From JAXLQL01 sp046331625 (GTDB taxonomy: Bacteria; Acidobacteriota; Terriglobia; Bryobacterales; Bryobacteraceae), in NCBI GenBank assembly GCA_046331625.1, contig JAXLQL010000003.1:310001-374000 (forward strand): a stretch of 64,000 nucleotides of DNA, in the 5' to 3' direction. Positions 34,588 to 46,085 of the stretch are shown here, in pieces (positions within the stretch are counted from its first letter, which is position 1; each line of letters opens with the position of its first letter). Below the pieces are notes generated by a model. That model ran no database searches, was not told where the DNA came from, and worked only from the letters and a program-made list of their open reading frames with translations. The translations under genes were made by a program, and so were the position numbers.

Positions 34588-35967
34588 CCGAGCCAGACTG
34601 ACCAGTTCCTTCTCCTGCTTCATCTCCGCCGGCCGGTCCAGCGCGACCTCATCCCCTACCTCGAGCCCCGACGTCACCGCCGCATGCGTGTTGCTCCGCA
34701 GCCCGGTCTCCACCGTCCGCTTGGACCACAACGCACCCTGCCGCACATACACGAAGCTCGTCTTGCCCTCGTTGAACAGCGCCCCCAACGGGACCTGCTT
34801 CACGTTATCCGCCGCGTGGATCTCCACGTCCGCCGACGCCGAGAGATCCGGAATCAGCTTCGAGTCCGGCTCGTCGATCGCGATCTTCACCGGCACGTTC
34901 CGGATATAGAACTGCTGCCGGAATCCACCCGCCGCCAGTGCACCGATGCTCTGCACGTGACCCGGCATCTTGAGCCCTGGGAACGCATCCAGCTCCACCA
35001 CGGCCTTCTGGCCGATCCGGAACATCGTTGTCTCGGTCTGGTTGATATTCGCGTCCACTTGCATCTTGGCCGGATTCACCACTTTCAGGAACAGTTGCCC
35101 GGGCGTGATGTTGTCGCCCTGCTGGATCGTGGTGAACTCCTGGCCACGCCACGCCATCTGGACCACCGCCAAGCCGTCCATCGGCGCGAAGATGGTGAAC
35201 TTTTCGAGGTCCGCCTTGTGCCGGTTCTGGTGCCGCACATGGCGCTGCCGGGTAATGCCCAGGATCTTGATCTCGGCTTCCTGCACCACCTTCTTGTACT
35301 GTACGTCGCCCTGCACCTGCTTGTACCGGGCGTCGGCTTCATCCACCGCCAGCTTCAGCAGTTCCTGCTCGATCGGCGTTCGCAACTCGGTGGGCTTTGC
35401 TTCCAGCCGCGCTTTGTCCAGATCGGACTTCGCCACCCGGATGCTCTGCAGCAAACCTTCCAGGTCAACCTGGTGTTCTGACTTCCGCTTCCGGATGTCG
35501 CCATCGGCTTGGTTGATGTCGTCATTGATATCGTCAATATGGTCTTCCAGCGTCTTGGCGTCGATCTGGGCGATCTTGGCCCCCTTTTTCACCTTCGCGC
35601 CCGACTGGACTAGGTACAGCAGAATCAGTTCGCGCCCCGCCTCAGGGCTGCGAATGATGGGTGCGATCACGTTGGCGTACTCGCGCGCCGAAGTCGGCCC
35701 GTTGATCCGCACCTTCTGCGTCAGCCGCCCCTGGCTGACCTTCGCCGTCTTCACTGACGCTGCCACAGCCTGCTGTTGCTGCTTCGCCGTATCTTGCTTT
35801 CGCCACAGCATGAGACCGGTGGCGCCTGCTACCAGCGTTAGCCCCAGCACGATCCACTTCGTCCAGCCTCGAGACGGCGGAGGCTCAACGGGCACAGGGC
35901 CGGGTGCGCCCGCGGGCGGTACCGGACCGGGTATCGGATCGAGACGCGGGTTGCCAAGAGCAGACAT
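34585..35967 (-). CDS. HlyD-type membrane-fusion (efflux adaptor) protein
   Basis: The start is ATG 35967 (MSALGNPRLDP), with an AGGG SD. The 460-residue adaptor has one membrane helix (WIVLGLTLVAGATGLMLW) near residue 40, a lipoyl half-motif GAKVKKGAKIAQIDAKTL, a long coiled-coil hairpin (about 140-230), a second barrel piece (FTIFAPMDGLAVVQMAWRGQEF), the beta-barrel (GQKAVVELDAFPGLKMPGHV) and a membrane-proximal end (VVTSGLEVGDEVAL-like). It would link an ABC or RND-type inner-membrane pump to the outer membrane. No pump gene is adjacent on either side, so its partner is elsewhere or lost. Confidence 0.85.
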   Translation of the reverse strand: MSALGNPRLDPIPGPVPPAGAPGPVPVEPPPSRGWTKWIVLGLTLVAGATGLMLWRKQDTAKQQQQAVAASVKTAKVSQGRLTQKVRINGPTSAREYANVIAPIIRSPEAGRELILLYLVQSGAKVKKGAKIAQIDAKTLEDHIDDINDDINQADGDIRKRKSEHQVDLEGLLQSIRVAKSDLDKARLEAKPTELRTPIEQELLKLAVDEADARYKQVQGDVQYKKVVQEAEIKILGITRQRHVRHQNRHKADLEKFTIFAPMDGLAVVQMAWRGQEFTTIQQGDNITPGQLFLKVVNPAKMQVDANINQTETTMFRIGQKAVVELDAFPGLKMPGHVQSIGALAAGGFRQQFYIRNVPVKIAIDEPDSKLIPDLSASADVEIHAADNVKQVPLGALFNEGKTSFVYVRQGALWSKRTVETGLRSNTHAAVTSGLEVGDEVALDRPAEMKQEKELVSLAR

Positions 35968-36152
35968 AGATTTTCCCTGATACGAGGATACTAGACTCGG
36001 CGGTCGAAGGGAAGGCGACGCCAATCTTTATCTGGTTACGATGGTCCCTCACTTGAGCGAGTACTATTTGGCGCATTAAGAAAAGATGAAGGCATCCCGA
36101 GCCCGCGCTGGGTCACAGCCCCGGTCATGACGCTAAACTAGTCGGGATCGGA

Positions 36153-37502
36153 ATGGGCACTCGAGCCAAACAATCCGGCAAGTCGGTCCTGTCGGTCTTC
36201 TTCATTCTTCTTCTTCTCGTCTTTGGCGCGGGAGCCGGATACCTCTGGTTCCGCTCCGAAGCCACCAAGCTCACCATCCTCGGCGGCTTCCCCAAGATGC
36301 TCGGCCAGGCAACCCAGGTCCACATGCTTTGGGAGAACCCTCACGGCGTTCGCCGCATCTCCGCCTTCGTCCGCCAAGGCGACCTCAAACTGACCCCCTT
36401 CGAACGCCGCGAGCCCACCCTCCGCTTTGATTTCCTCGGCAAATCGCTCCCGCCGGGCGAAGTGCAATTCGTCCTCGCCAAGGACCACATGCCCGGCATC
36501 AAGCCCGGTCGCGCCACGCTCACCCTCGAGGTCGAATCCAACGATTTCCGCGGATCGGTCAGCTCCGTTTCCGGCGAAATCCCCGTCGCCCTGGAACGGC
36601 CCCGCGTCAACGCCGAGTCCGATCCCGTATTTCTCCGCCGCGGCGGTACCGGAATTGTCGCCTACGGCGTCGGCGGCGACTGGTCCGAAACCGGAGTCCG
36701 CGTCGGATCGTATTCTTTTCCCGGACTGCCCGCCAAGGCCAATCCCAACCGCCGCATCGCCATGTTCGGTTTCCCCGCGGACGTGCCCAAAGGAACCGAG
36801 CCCATCATCTACGCCCGCAATGCCGCCGGGGAGGAAGCCACCGCCACCTTCCGCCACCACATCACCCTCGGCGCCGGACGCGATCGCGCCATCAACGTCG
36901 GAGATGGCTTCGTCGAACGAGTCGCCGCCGAACTCGATCCCTCCGGTTCCGGTCCCCCAGTGGACCGCTACGCCCGCATCAACTCCGAAACCCGCCGTGC
37001 CAATGACATGGCCCTCGCTGCCTTCGCCAAGCAAACCGATCCGCGCCGCCAGTGGTCCGACGCGTTCCTCATGCTGCCCAAGGCCAAGGCCGAAGCCCAA
37101 TACGGCGACCACCGGACTTATCTATATAAGGGCCGCAACCTCGGTCGCGAATGGCACCTCGGCGTCGACCTCGCATCGACTCGCAACGCAGTCCTGCCTG
37201 CCGCCAACGGTGGAAAAGTGCTCCATGCCGGTCCGCTCGGCATCTACGGCAACTGCGTCGTGATCGATCACGGCATTGGCGTCCAGACCGTGTATGGGCA
37301 CCTGAGCCAGATCGACGTGCATGTCTCGGATAAGGTGACGCGCGGACAGCCGATCGGCAAGACGGGGTCCACGGGACTCGCCGGTGGCGATCACGTGCAT
37401 ATCTCGATGATGCTCGACGGCATTTTCGTCGACCCGGTGGAATGGTCGTTTCAGAAGTGGATCGACAAGACGATGATGCCGATGCTGCAGTTGGTGGAAT
37501 AG
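36153..37502 (+). CDS. M23-family metallopeptidase (LytM domain)
   Basis: A 449-residue protein with an N-terminal membrane anchor (SVLSVFFILLLLVFGAGAGYLWF), a long beta-rich middle region and a C-terminal peptidase_M23 domain from about 325: REWHLGVDLAS (HxxxD zinc ligands), NCVVIDHGIGVQTVYGHLS, and GGDHVHISMML supplying the final His pair. LytM enzymes cut peptide cross-links in peptidoglycan during growth and division. All zinc ligands are visible, so it is probably active rather than a regulatory EnvC-type protein. It diverges from the membrane-fusion-protein gene. Confidence 0.9.
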   Translation: MGTRAKQSGKSVLSVFFILLLLVFGAGAGYLWFRSEATKLTILGGFPKMLGQATQVHMLWENPHGVRRISAFVRQGDLKLTPFERREPTLRFDFLGKSLPPGEVQFVLAKDHMPGIKPGRATLTLEVESNDFRGSVSSVSGEIPVALERPRVNAESDPVFLRRGGTGIVAYGVGGDWSETGVRVGSYSFPGLPAKANPNRRIAMFGFPADVPKGTEPIIYARNAAGEEATATFRHHITLGAGRDRAINVGDGFVERVAAELDPSGSGPPVDRYARINSETRRANDMALAAFAKQTDPRRQWSDAFLMLPKAKAEAQYGDHRTYLYKGRNLGREWHLGVDLASTRNAVLPAANGGKVLHAGPLGIYGNCVVIDHGIGVQTVYGHLSQIDVHVSDKVTRGQPIGKTGSTGLAGGDHVHISMMLDGIFVDPVEWSFQKWIDKTMMPMLQLVE

Positions 37503-37522
37503 CGGGCGCGTTGCGGTAGGTG

Positions 37523-37600
37523 TGGTAGGGGCGGCAGGACTCGAACCTGCGACCCTCTGCTTAGAAGGCAGATGCTCTATCCGGGCTGAGCTACGCCCCC
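37523..37600 (-). tRNA. tRNA-Arg (anticodon TCT)
   Basis: Read on the minus strand the gene starts GGGGGCGTAGCTCAG and ends with an encoded CCA. The acceptor arms GGGGGCG/CGCCCCT pair with one G-T at the end; the anticodon stem TCTGC/GCAGA holds the loop CTTCTAA, giving anticodon TCT; the T arm has GGTTCGAGTCC. This reads AGA codons. It lies just after the M23 peptidase gene, in the opposite direction. Confidence 0.95.
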
Positions 37601-37644
37601 ACGGCTCCAGTGTACCGCTCGCGATCGTTGTTGTGCTGCGCGGC

Positions 37645-37741
37645 TGACTTGTACTACTGTCCTTGAATCTGGTTCGCCAGCCGCGAAGTTCCGGCTTTCC
37701 TGTAGGGCGGGCTTTAGCCAGCGCGGGACTTGAGTCCCGCT
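37645..37741 (+). repeat. Extended palindromic repeat copy
   Basis: A full-length copy of the composite repeat: TTGTACTACTGTCCTTG (37648), a TTCGCCAGCCGCGAA palindrome, then the two hairpins GCGGGCTTTAGCCAGC and GCGGGACTTGAGTCCCGC (37707-37740). The same three-part order occurs in the 20.4-21 kb cluster and, reversed, at 60086-60190. Worn fragments continue to about 37840. The 325-base region to the next gene holds no other feature. Confidence 0.8.
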
Positions 37742-37924
37742 TCGGATGCAAGCACATGTGCTCGTAGAACGCTCCGATCCGCGACTGCGTCTCCGCCGAG
37801 AGTGGAGCAACTCAGCCTGCCCGGGACTCCAGTCCTGCCATATCGTCCGATATTCCCCCGAGCGCCCCAGAATTCCACGACGTAACAAGTTATACTTGGT
37901 CTCTACCGTATTGCCGGAGGGACC

Positions 37925-40900
37925 TTGCCGCGCCTTTTCTGTACTTTCTTTTCCATTTCTATAGCCATGTTTGCCGGATCCTCGCCGAGCATGCAGACTC
38001 TCGGACGAATCCCGCTCTACTTCGAACCCAATCAAGGGCAGACCGCGGACGAGGTCCGCTTCCTCGCGCGCGGTGGCGGAATGACGATGTTCCTCACGGG
38101 ACGCGAAACGGTCCTTGCCTCCCGCGGCGGATCCACGGTCCGAATGCGCATGGAAGGTTCTCGGAAAACCGCCGAATTCGAGCCCCTCGAGAAGCAACCC
38201 GGAGTCAGCAACTACTATCACGGAAATGATCCGGCGAAATGGCGGGTCGGAGTGCCCCACTACGCGCAGGTGAAGGCGCGCGGAGTCTACGAGGGGATCG
38301 ACGTGGTCTACTACGGCGACCCGCGACGGCTCGAGTACGACTTCATCGTCGCCCCCGGCGCGGACCCCAGTGTCATCCGCCTCGCCTACGAAGGCGCCGA
38401 CAAGCTCCGCATCGACGATCGCGGCGACCTCGTCCTCACCACCAGCACCGGGGAACTCCGCCAGCACAAGCCGCGGGTGTACCAGGAGGTCGCGGGGCGG
38501 CGGGTGGAGATCGAAGCCAGCTATCACCTCCACGGTCACGAAGCCACCTTCGCACTAGCGAACTACGATCGCGTGCAGCCGGTCGTCATCGATCCCGTTC
38601 TCAGCTACGGCTCCTACCTTGGCGGATCCAGCTTCGAGCAGGGCGTCGGCATTGGCCTCGACTCCGTTGGCGCGATCTACTTGGCGGGAACCACCTCCTC
38701 CTCCGACTTTCCGGTGCAAAACGCGATCGATTCTCTTGTTGAGCAGGACGAAGCCTTCGTCACCAAGCTCGCGGCGGATGGCAAGTCACTCGTGTTTTCC
38801 ACATACATGGGTGGCACAGGTGGCGACGTAGCAAGCGCCTTCGTCTTGCAGCCCTCGGGCAACGGATTTCTTGTTGGAACAACATACTCCACGAACTTTC
38901 CGGCTCTGGGTGGGTATCAGACGTCCGCGGCGAATACTTCTCCTGCCAATGGCGATGCCTTTGTAGTGAAGCTGAGTCCCAATGGCGTCCTCGTCTACGG
39001 TACGTACCTCGGCGGGAGCGATTACGACTACGGTAGTGCGCTCGCGGTCGACGCAAATGGAAATGCCTACGTCGCAGGGAGCACGGCTTCCTCAAACTTC
39101 CCGGGCGCATCCTCGCTGGCCTATTCGAGTGATGCTTTCGTCAGCAAGATCGGCCCAGCGGGGAACACGCTGTTCTTCACCTTCCGAATCGGAGGGGCGA
39201 ACCCGGATGGTGCCCAGGGAGTGACAGTCGATGGTTCCGGCATCTATGTGACCGGCTTCACCTATTCGAGGGATCTGCCGGTCGTTCCTGTTTCGAGCGC
39301 TCTTCAAGGAACGCTGTCAGGCTCCAAGGACGCGTTCATTGCCAAGATCAAACCAGACGGGTCTGGGCTCATTTACTCCACCTACCTGGGCGGCTCGGCA
39401 GATGACACCGGAAATGCAGTCGCCGTCGATGCCGCAGGCAATGCATACGTCACCGGCTCCACTGTGTCCGACAATTTTCCGGTCCGTAACGCTATCTATC
39501 CCAATCGAGTTGTCTCCGCCAGCTTTCGGTACTACCCGGATGCCTTCGTCGCCAAGATCGGACCCGCCGGGACTTCGCTTGTTTTCGGCACATACTTGGG
39601 GGGAGCAAACGAGGACATAGGGCTGGCGATCTCGGTTGATGCCGCGGGTCGCGCGACTGTGGGCGGTTCCTCGGTATCAGGAGACTTCCCGGCTGTTAGC
39701 GCGTGGCAGTCAATGTTGCCCGCCATCAACACCATGACTGGTTTTCTTGCCCGCGTAAACGCCGCGGGCAGCGCGTTCGAGTACTCCACTTTCGTCGGCG
39801 GAAACTCAACGGCAGCGGTGAACGGGGTCTTCATTGACTCGGCCGGAGCCACATGGGTGACTGGCAAAGTCAGCCCCAATGGAGCCGACCCCAGTGCACT
39901 GCTGTTGCTGAACGGCTACGACATGAGCCCCAACGGGGTCTATGACGCGTTCATAGCCAAGTTCGTCGACGGTGCAGCGCCTGTCTCCGTTACGGTCGCG
40001 ACCAATCCGCCGGGCCGCAGCGTCATAGTCGACGGCCGAATGGTAACTACTACACCGGCCACCTTCAGTTGGCAGCCTGGAACAGGGCACTCCTTGGATG
40101 CCAACAGCCCCCAGGTGGATAACTCCCTGCACTACGCATTCGCCTCCTGGTCCCAGGGCGGCTCGGCGCAACAGGTTTTGACGGCCGGCAGTTCTTCGGT
40201 CACCTACACCTCGACGTATTCGGTGACGCCTTGCTCATACGTCACTAATCCTGCGTCAAAGGCTGTCGGATTCGAAGGTAGCGCCTCAATCTCGGTAGCC
40301 GTCTCGACTCTGCCAGGATGCCCTTGGACTCCGCAATCCAGTGCCCCCTGGTTGGTCGCTCAACCAATCGATGCCGTCGGCTCGACCAACTTCAGTTTCC
40401 AAGTCGATCCAAACCTTGGGCCGCCTCGCTCTGCTCGCATCACCTTAGGCAACGTTGCGATTACTGTTACTCAGGCCGGCGGAAGCGCCAACCTGCTCGC
40501 TCCCGTCATGATCGCTCCGTTTACCGGACAAACTTTCCAAACTCGCGGGGTCAGCTTCTCTTGGGCTCCGGTTGCCGCGGCAACTGGATACGATATCCGC
40601 GTGGTGATTCCCGTCTCCTTCGGCGGTAATCCGCCGGTGGTCGTGTATCAGGGATCCCAGGCTAGCCCAAACGTCACTGCGACCACCATTGATCTGCCCA
40701 ACGGACAATACAGGTTCTTTGTCCGCGCGTGCTCTGGTACGCCATCAGACACCAACTGTGGTCCGTTCGCGTCTTTGGACCTTACCGTCGCGCTGATCAC
40801 TCCTCAGCAGGGAGTGGTCATTCTCTATCCCTCCCAAGGTCAGACTTTGACCGCCTCGACCCAGGAGTTCCGTTGGCAGCCGACTCCCGGCGTTGATCGG

Positions 40901-41958
40901 TACTTGGTTACACTATCCGGCGTCGGTGGAATTGAAATGCAAATCAACACACCCGGTACCTCGACGATTTACTCAATGAAGGGATCGCCCTTCTATGTTA
41001 TGAGGGTAGCCGGATGCCAAGCGGCCTGCAGCGATACCTCCGGAGGTGCAGTCTTTTTCTTCACCAACCTCCCCCCGACCCCCACCACCCCCCCCACCCT
41101 CGCCTCCGCTACGCCCCACACCGCCCACTCCGGCGCCGACATCTACCGCGTCGCCGTAATTCAACCAACTCGGACCCGGCGGCGGCGCCCTCACTGTCGC
41201 CTCGAACCAAACAGCCATTCCCGAGATCAGCCTAACCGTCCCTCCCGGACCCGCCAGCGTCATTGTCGCCGCCTGCACCGGCCGCGGCTGTGGACCCTAC
41301 TCCGCCGCCTTCGCAATCAATCCGCCCGGACCCGCACCCTCCGCCCCCGTCATCGGCCAACCCATCTCCGTCGTCAATGTTGACGGGCCTACCGTGCTTT
41401 TCACCTGGAGCCGCGTCCCAGGTGACAACGGTTCCAACACCACCTACCGCCTCTACTCCGCCGACCTCTCGCGTAACGCCACCGCGCTCGACGTGCAGAC
41501 CACCAACAACTTCTACGCCGCGCAGTTCGCGGCGGAGGGCAGGCGATACGACGCAGTGGTCGCCGCCAATCCCGGACCCGCGCAAACGCTGAGCGCGTCC
41601 GTGGGTTTCATCGTCCAAGGCCTGAGTTCCACCTCGCCCACTCCGACCGCGCCTACACACGAAGGCACGGTGAAGGCGGGGAACGTCGAGGTCGGCTGGA
41701 GCCCGGTCCCTGCATCGGCGTTCTATCAATACGCAGTCTTCAAGACCGGCGACTCGGCGCCTACCGCGACCGGAATGACGCCGGGTATATTGATGCTCGT
41801 GCCACTTACAGCCCAGGGTACCGGCACACGCTACAGCATGATCGTGCGTGCCTGTCGGCATCGGCCCGGCACCGAACGCGCCGCAAGGCCGACGCGGACG
41901 GCTGAGACCGCTTGATCCCCGTGGCGAGCGGCCCGGGTCCTTCACGGTGGTTCCATGA
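37925..41958 (+). pseudogene. SBBP-repeat secreted protein, copy 1, C-terminus frameshifted
   Basis: The frame from TTG 37925 (SD GGAGGG) encodes a signal peptide, a DUF7948-type N-terminal region (LYFEPNQGQTADEVRFLARG), and eight or more SBBP propeller repeats of the AFVTKL...LVFSTYMGG / VDAAGNAYVTGST type, then a BACON-like part (GCPWTPQSSAPWLV) and fibronectin-like modules. After about 41158 the frame goes wrong into Arg-rich nonsense and stops at 41383, whereas another frame resumes GALTVASNQTAIPEIS and VLFTWSRVPGDNGS. A further shift near 41850 precedes the natural FTVVP end at about 41958. The propeller half could still be made as a shortened product. Confidence 0.75.
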
Positions 41959-44900
41959 AACTCGTGCATTTCTCCTTCCCGCGCTGGCAGCCGCCGCGCC
42001 GAGCATGCAGACGCTCGGACGCATCCCGCTCTACTTCGAACCGAACCAAGGCCAGACCGCGGATGAGGTTCGCTTCCTCGCGCGAGGCGGCGGGATGACG
42101 ATGTTCCTCACAGGACGTGAAACGGTCCTCGCCTCGCGCGGTGGTTCCGCGGTCCGCATGCGCCTGGAAGGCTCGCGCAAAACCGCCGAGCTCGAGCCCC
42201 TCGAAAAGCAACCCGGAGTCAGTAACTACTACCGCGGCAACGATCCCACGAAATGGCGCACCGGCGTCCCCCATTACGCGAAGGTGAAGGCCCGCGAGTA
42301 CCCACGGTAGCCGATGTCGTCTACGGCGATCCCCAGCGCCTCGACCGGCTTCGCGAAGGTGCCCAGTCCTTGACCCCGTCATCACGCTCGCCTGCGAGCT
42401 TCGGCGCCGACAAAGTCCGCATCGACGATCGCGGCGACCTCGTCCTCACCACGAGCACGGGCGAACTCCGTAACTGGCCGCTGTCAAGGAATTCGTCGTC
42501 GCCATGCCGTCAGGCTTCTGCCGCCTCCACGGCCACGAAGCCACTTTCGCACTTGCGCGACACGACCGCTCCAGGCCCCTCGTCATCGATCCCATTCTCG
42601 CCTACGGCTCCTTCCTCGGCGGATCCGGTGCCGACCGCGCCGTCGGCATTGGGCTCGACTCGTCCGGAGCTGACGCGTTGGCGTTTGCGTGGTCACCCAA
42701 TTTTCCCATGCAGGCCGGAATCGACTCCCTCGCCGAACGCTCCGAAGCATTCGTCACCAAGTTGACTGCGAACGGCCAGTCCCTTGTCTACTCCACTTAC
42801 ATTGGCGGCTCGGGCGACGATACGGCAAGAGCCTTCGCGTTGCAGCCATCGGGGAATGCCTTCCTGGCTGGCACGACGCAATCAAAGAATTTTCCCACGG
42901 TCGGCGGATATCAGAGCTCGCCGGCAAGCTCAACCGATATCTATGGCGACGCATTTGTGATCAAGCTCAGCGCCAGTGCTCATGGTTTACGGCTCATGCC
43001 TCGGCGGCGGCAGCCGACTCAGCCAACGCAATCGCGGTTGACGCTGCAAAGCGGCTTGCGCCTACCTTGCGGGAGTTACCGCTTCCCCCGATTTTCCGGG
43101 CGTGTCCGCAGGTGCTCCGGGCACCGGATTTGTTTGCAAGTTCGGTCCTGCCGGAAACGCTTTGCTCTTCACGGTAAGAATCGGCGAAGCCAGTTCCCCG
43201 ATAGCCGGCCTTCTTCTGGATGCTTCCGGAATCTATCTCGCAGGTTACCTGATTTCGCCAGGATTTCGGTCTTCCCCGTATCGGGCGCTTTCCAGGTTTC
43301 GCGCTCGGGTCCAGCCTGGCGCGTTCGTCGCCAAAGTCAAGCCCGACGGATCAGGTCTCCTCACCACCACCAGTACCTGCGCCAGCAGCTCGAGCAGCGA
43401 TGGTACTCGCGCAATCGCAGTCGACGCCGGTGGCAGTGCCTACGTCACCGGCTCCACGGATTCCGGAGACTTCCCAGTGCGCAACGCCGTCTACCCATCG
43501 CCGGGAAGTGGCTTCATGGTGAAACTCAACCGGGAAGGGACTTCGATGCTCTTCGGCACTTATCTGGGTGGCGTGGGACAGGCGGTCGCCGTCGACGCGG
43601 CACCGGCATGGTGGTGGCGGCAGGAACAGGGCTTGCCATAGTCTCGGCTGGCAATCAGTTCCCAGGCGACGGCACCGTCGGCTTCCTAGTGCGGTTCAAC
43701 TCGAGCGGGAGTGCCGTCGACTACTCGACCTACGTCGGCGGAGACGGACAGTCGGCTGTCAACGGCGTCTTCCTCGACTCAGCAGGAGCCACGTGGTTGA
43801 CCGGTGAAGTCGCCGATTGCTGTCGTGCCGCTCTTACGTTCCCTCGCCTGAACGGTTACAGCATCACCCACCACGGAAATCTTGACGCCTACGTAGTCAA
43901 ATTCGTCGATGGACCCGCGCCGGTTTCCGTCACCATCGACAGCAGCCTCGCCGGGCGTACGGTTATCGTCGATGGCCGCTCCGTCGCTACGCCAGCAACC
44001 TTCAGTTGGCAACCCGGCACCCCGCACACACTCGACGCAAACTCGCCTCAAACCGACGGCGTTGTGACCTACCAGTTCTCTTCCTGGTCGCAAGGCGGGC
44101 CGGCGGCACAGACCATATATGTCTCGAGCTCAGGCCAGACACGGTGCAGAACGCCGCCAGTGCACTTGCTGCCCACGCCGGCATCGTGGTCGGATTCGAA
44201 GGATCCGATCGCCTGTTCGCGAGCGTAAATGCCCCACCCGGCTGCCCTTGGACTGCCAACTCGGTTGCCTCATGGCTCTTCGTTGACCCGGCTACACCGC
44301 CGCAGACCGGGAGTGGCCAGTTTTCCTATCGCGCCGGCCCCAACACTGGGCCTCCGCGGTCGGCCACCATTACTTTCGGCGGCGGTTCCTTCACCGTGAC
44401 GCAGAGAGGCGGTTCTGCCACTCTCCAGGCGCCAGCGATCACCGCGCCGGTCTCGGCCCAGACCATCCGGACGCGAAGCGTCACCTTTTCCTGGAGCGCA
44501 GTCACCGGTGCCGCCGGCTACGACATCCGGGTGTCCGGCGGCAGAATCTCCGAGTGGGCCGGAACCTACATTCTCTCGACTGCTCTCGTGTTTCAGGGTT
44601 CGCAGATGGGTGCGGGCGCAACCTCCACTACCATCGATTTGCGCTACCACAGCTACAGGTTCTTTGTTCGTGCCTGTTCGGGCCCCCCATCTGACGCCAC
44701 ATGCGGCCCCTTTGGAACTGTTGACTTCAACGTAGTCCTCGCCGCGCCCTCGCAGGCTCCTGTCATCGTGTCGCCTCTGAACGGACAAGCTTTCTCATCT
44801 TCCACCCAGGAGTTTCGCTGGCAGCCGCTTCCCGGAGTCGATAGCTATCAAGTCACCCTCACCGACAGTTCCGCCCATGCCGAAATGCAGATCCAACACG

Positions 44901-45919
44901 CCCGGCGCATCCACAATCTATTCGATGAAAGGATCGCCCACCTATATGTTGAGCGTGAGCGGATGCAAGCCATCTGTGGCCCGTCCACCCAGGTCATTTT
45001 CTCCGCGAATCTCCCGCCTGTTCCCACATACGCCCCGGCCGTCACCACCGCGACGCCACTCGTAAACAGCGCGCATCACCGCATCGAACTGGAACATCGT
45101 CTCCGGCCGACATCTACCGCATCCGCGCTGGTCAACCCAACTCCCGGATGCGGCAGCGGCGCCCTCGGTAGCCTCCACCCCAGCCGCCGTCCCCACCGTC
45201 ACCCTCACCGTCCCGCCCGGACCCGCCAGCGTCATCGTCGCCGGCTGCACCGGCCGTGGCTGCGGACCCTACTCCGCTCCATCAACCCGGGCGGAGCCGC
45301 TCCCTCCACACCCGTCATCGGCCAGCCCATCTCCGTCACCAACGTCGACGGACCCATCGTGCTCTTCACCTGGAGCCGCATCCCCGGCGACAACGGCTCC
45401 AACACCAACTACCGCCTCTACTCGGCCGACCTGTCGCGCAGCGCCACCGCGCTCGACGTCATCACCAAGAACAATTTCTACGCCGCGTTGTTCGCCGCCG
45501 AAGGCCGGCGTTACGACGCCGTAGTCGCCGCCAACCCTGGGACCTCGCAAACCGTTTCGGCACCGGTAGGTTTCATTGTCCAAGGTACGAGTTCGACCGC
45601 GCCTACACCTACGGCTCCCACACACGAAGGTACGGTGAGAGCAGGAAATGTCGAAGTCGGCTGGACCCCGGTGCCCCGCGCGACTTTCTATCAGTACGCG
45701 GTCTACAAGGTCGGAGACGCCACTCCAACCGCCACTGGCTTGACACCGGGACTCCTCGCCCTGGTCCCCATTGCTGCGCAAGGCACTGCGACACGTTACA
45801 GCCTCATCCTGCGGGCATGCACTGCTTTTACCTGCCAACCCGACTCGAGTTTCGGCTGGGGACCCTGGTCCAACGCCCCCGGCGGCCCCGGCGTCACCAA
45901 TTTCACCGTCGTCCCCTGA
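41955..45919 (+). pseudogene. SBBP-repeat secreted protein, copy 2, heavily frameshifted
   Basis: A tandem paralogue of copy 1 starting with the same MQTLGRIPLYFEPNQGQ block only about 45 bases after its end. Homology can be followed through at least six frame changes: a break at 42300 (KAREYPR stop), a middle frame with VRIDDRGDLVLTTSTGEL, a third from 42504 with SFLGGSGADRAVGIGL, breaks near 43000, 43100, 43640, 44130 and 44900-45280, and the final frame to VTNFTVVP at 45919. No single product is possible. Intact long genes nearby suggest true decay rather than poor sequence, though this cannot be proved here. Confidence 0.8.
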
Positions 45920-46028
45920 CCGGAAACGCCCCAGTAACGCCCGATTCAACAAAATTTCGCCTTTTGTTTCAACACTCATCCACTCCGAACGGCCAAATCG
46001 CCCCACCCTCCATGCAACACTGGAATTG

Positions 46029-46063
46029 AAGGCGACCGGCCCCGTGCCGCGTCGCCTTTTCCA
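46029..46063 (+). terminator. Hairpin followed by short T-run
   Basis: AAGGCGAC (46029-46036) pairs perfectly with GTCGCCTT (46051-46058) around a GC-rich 14-base loop, and TTCC follows. It lies after the SBBP pseudogene and 23 bases before the ATG of the next gene, so it could end upstream transcription or act as a leader hairpin for the downstream gene. The T-run is short, which lowers confidence in intrinsic termination. Confidence 0.45.
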
Positions 46064-46085
46064 TTTCTACCGAGGAGAAACCACC

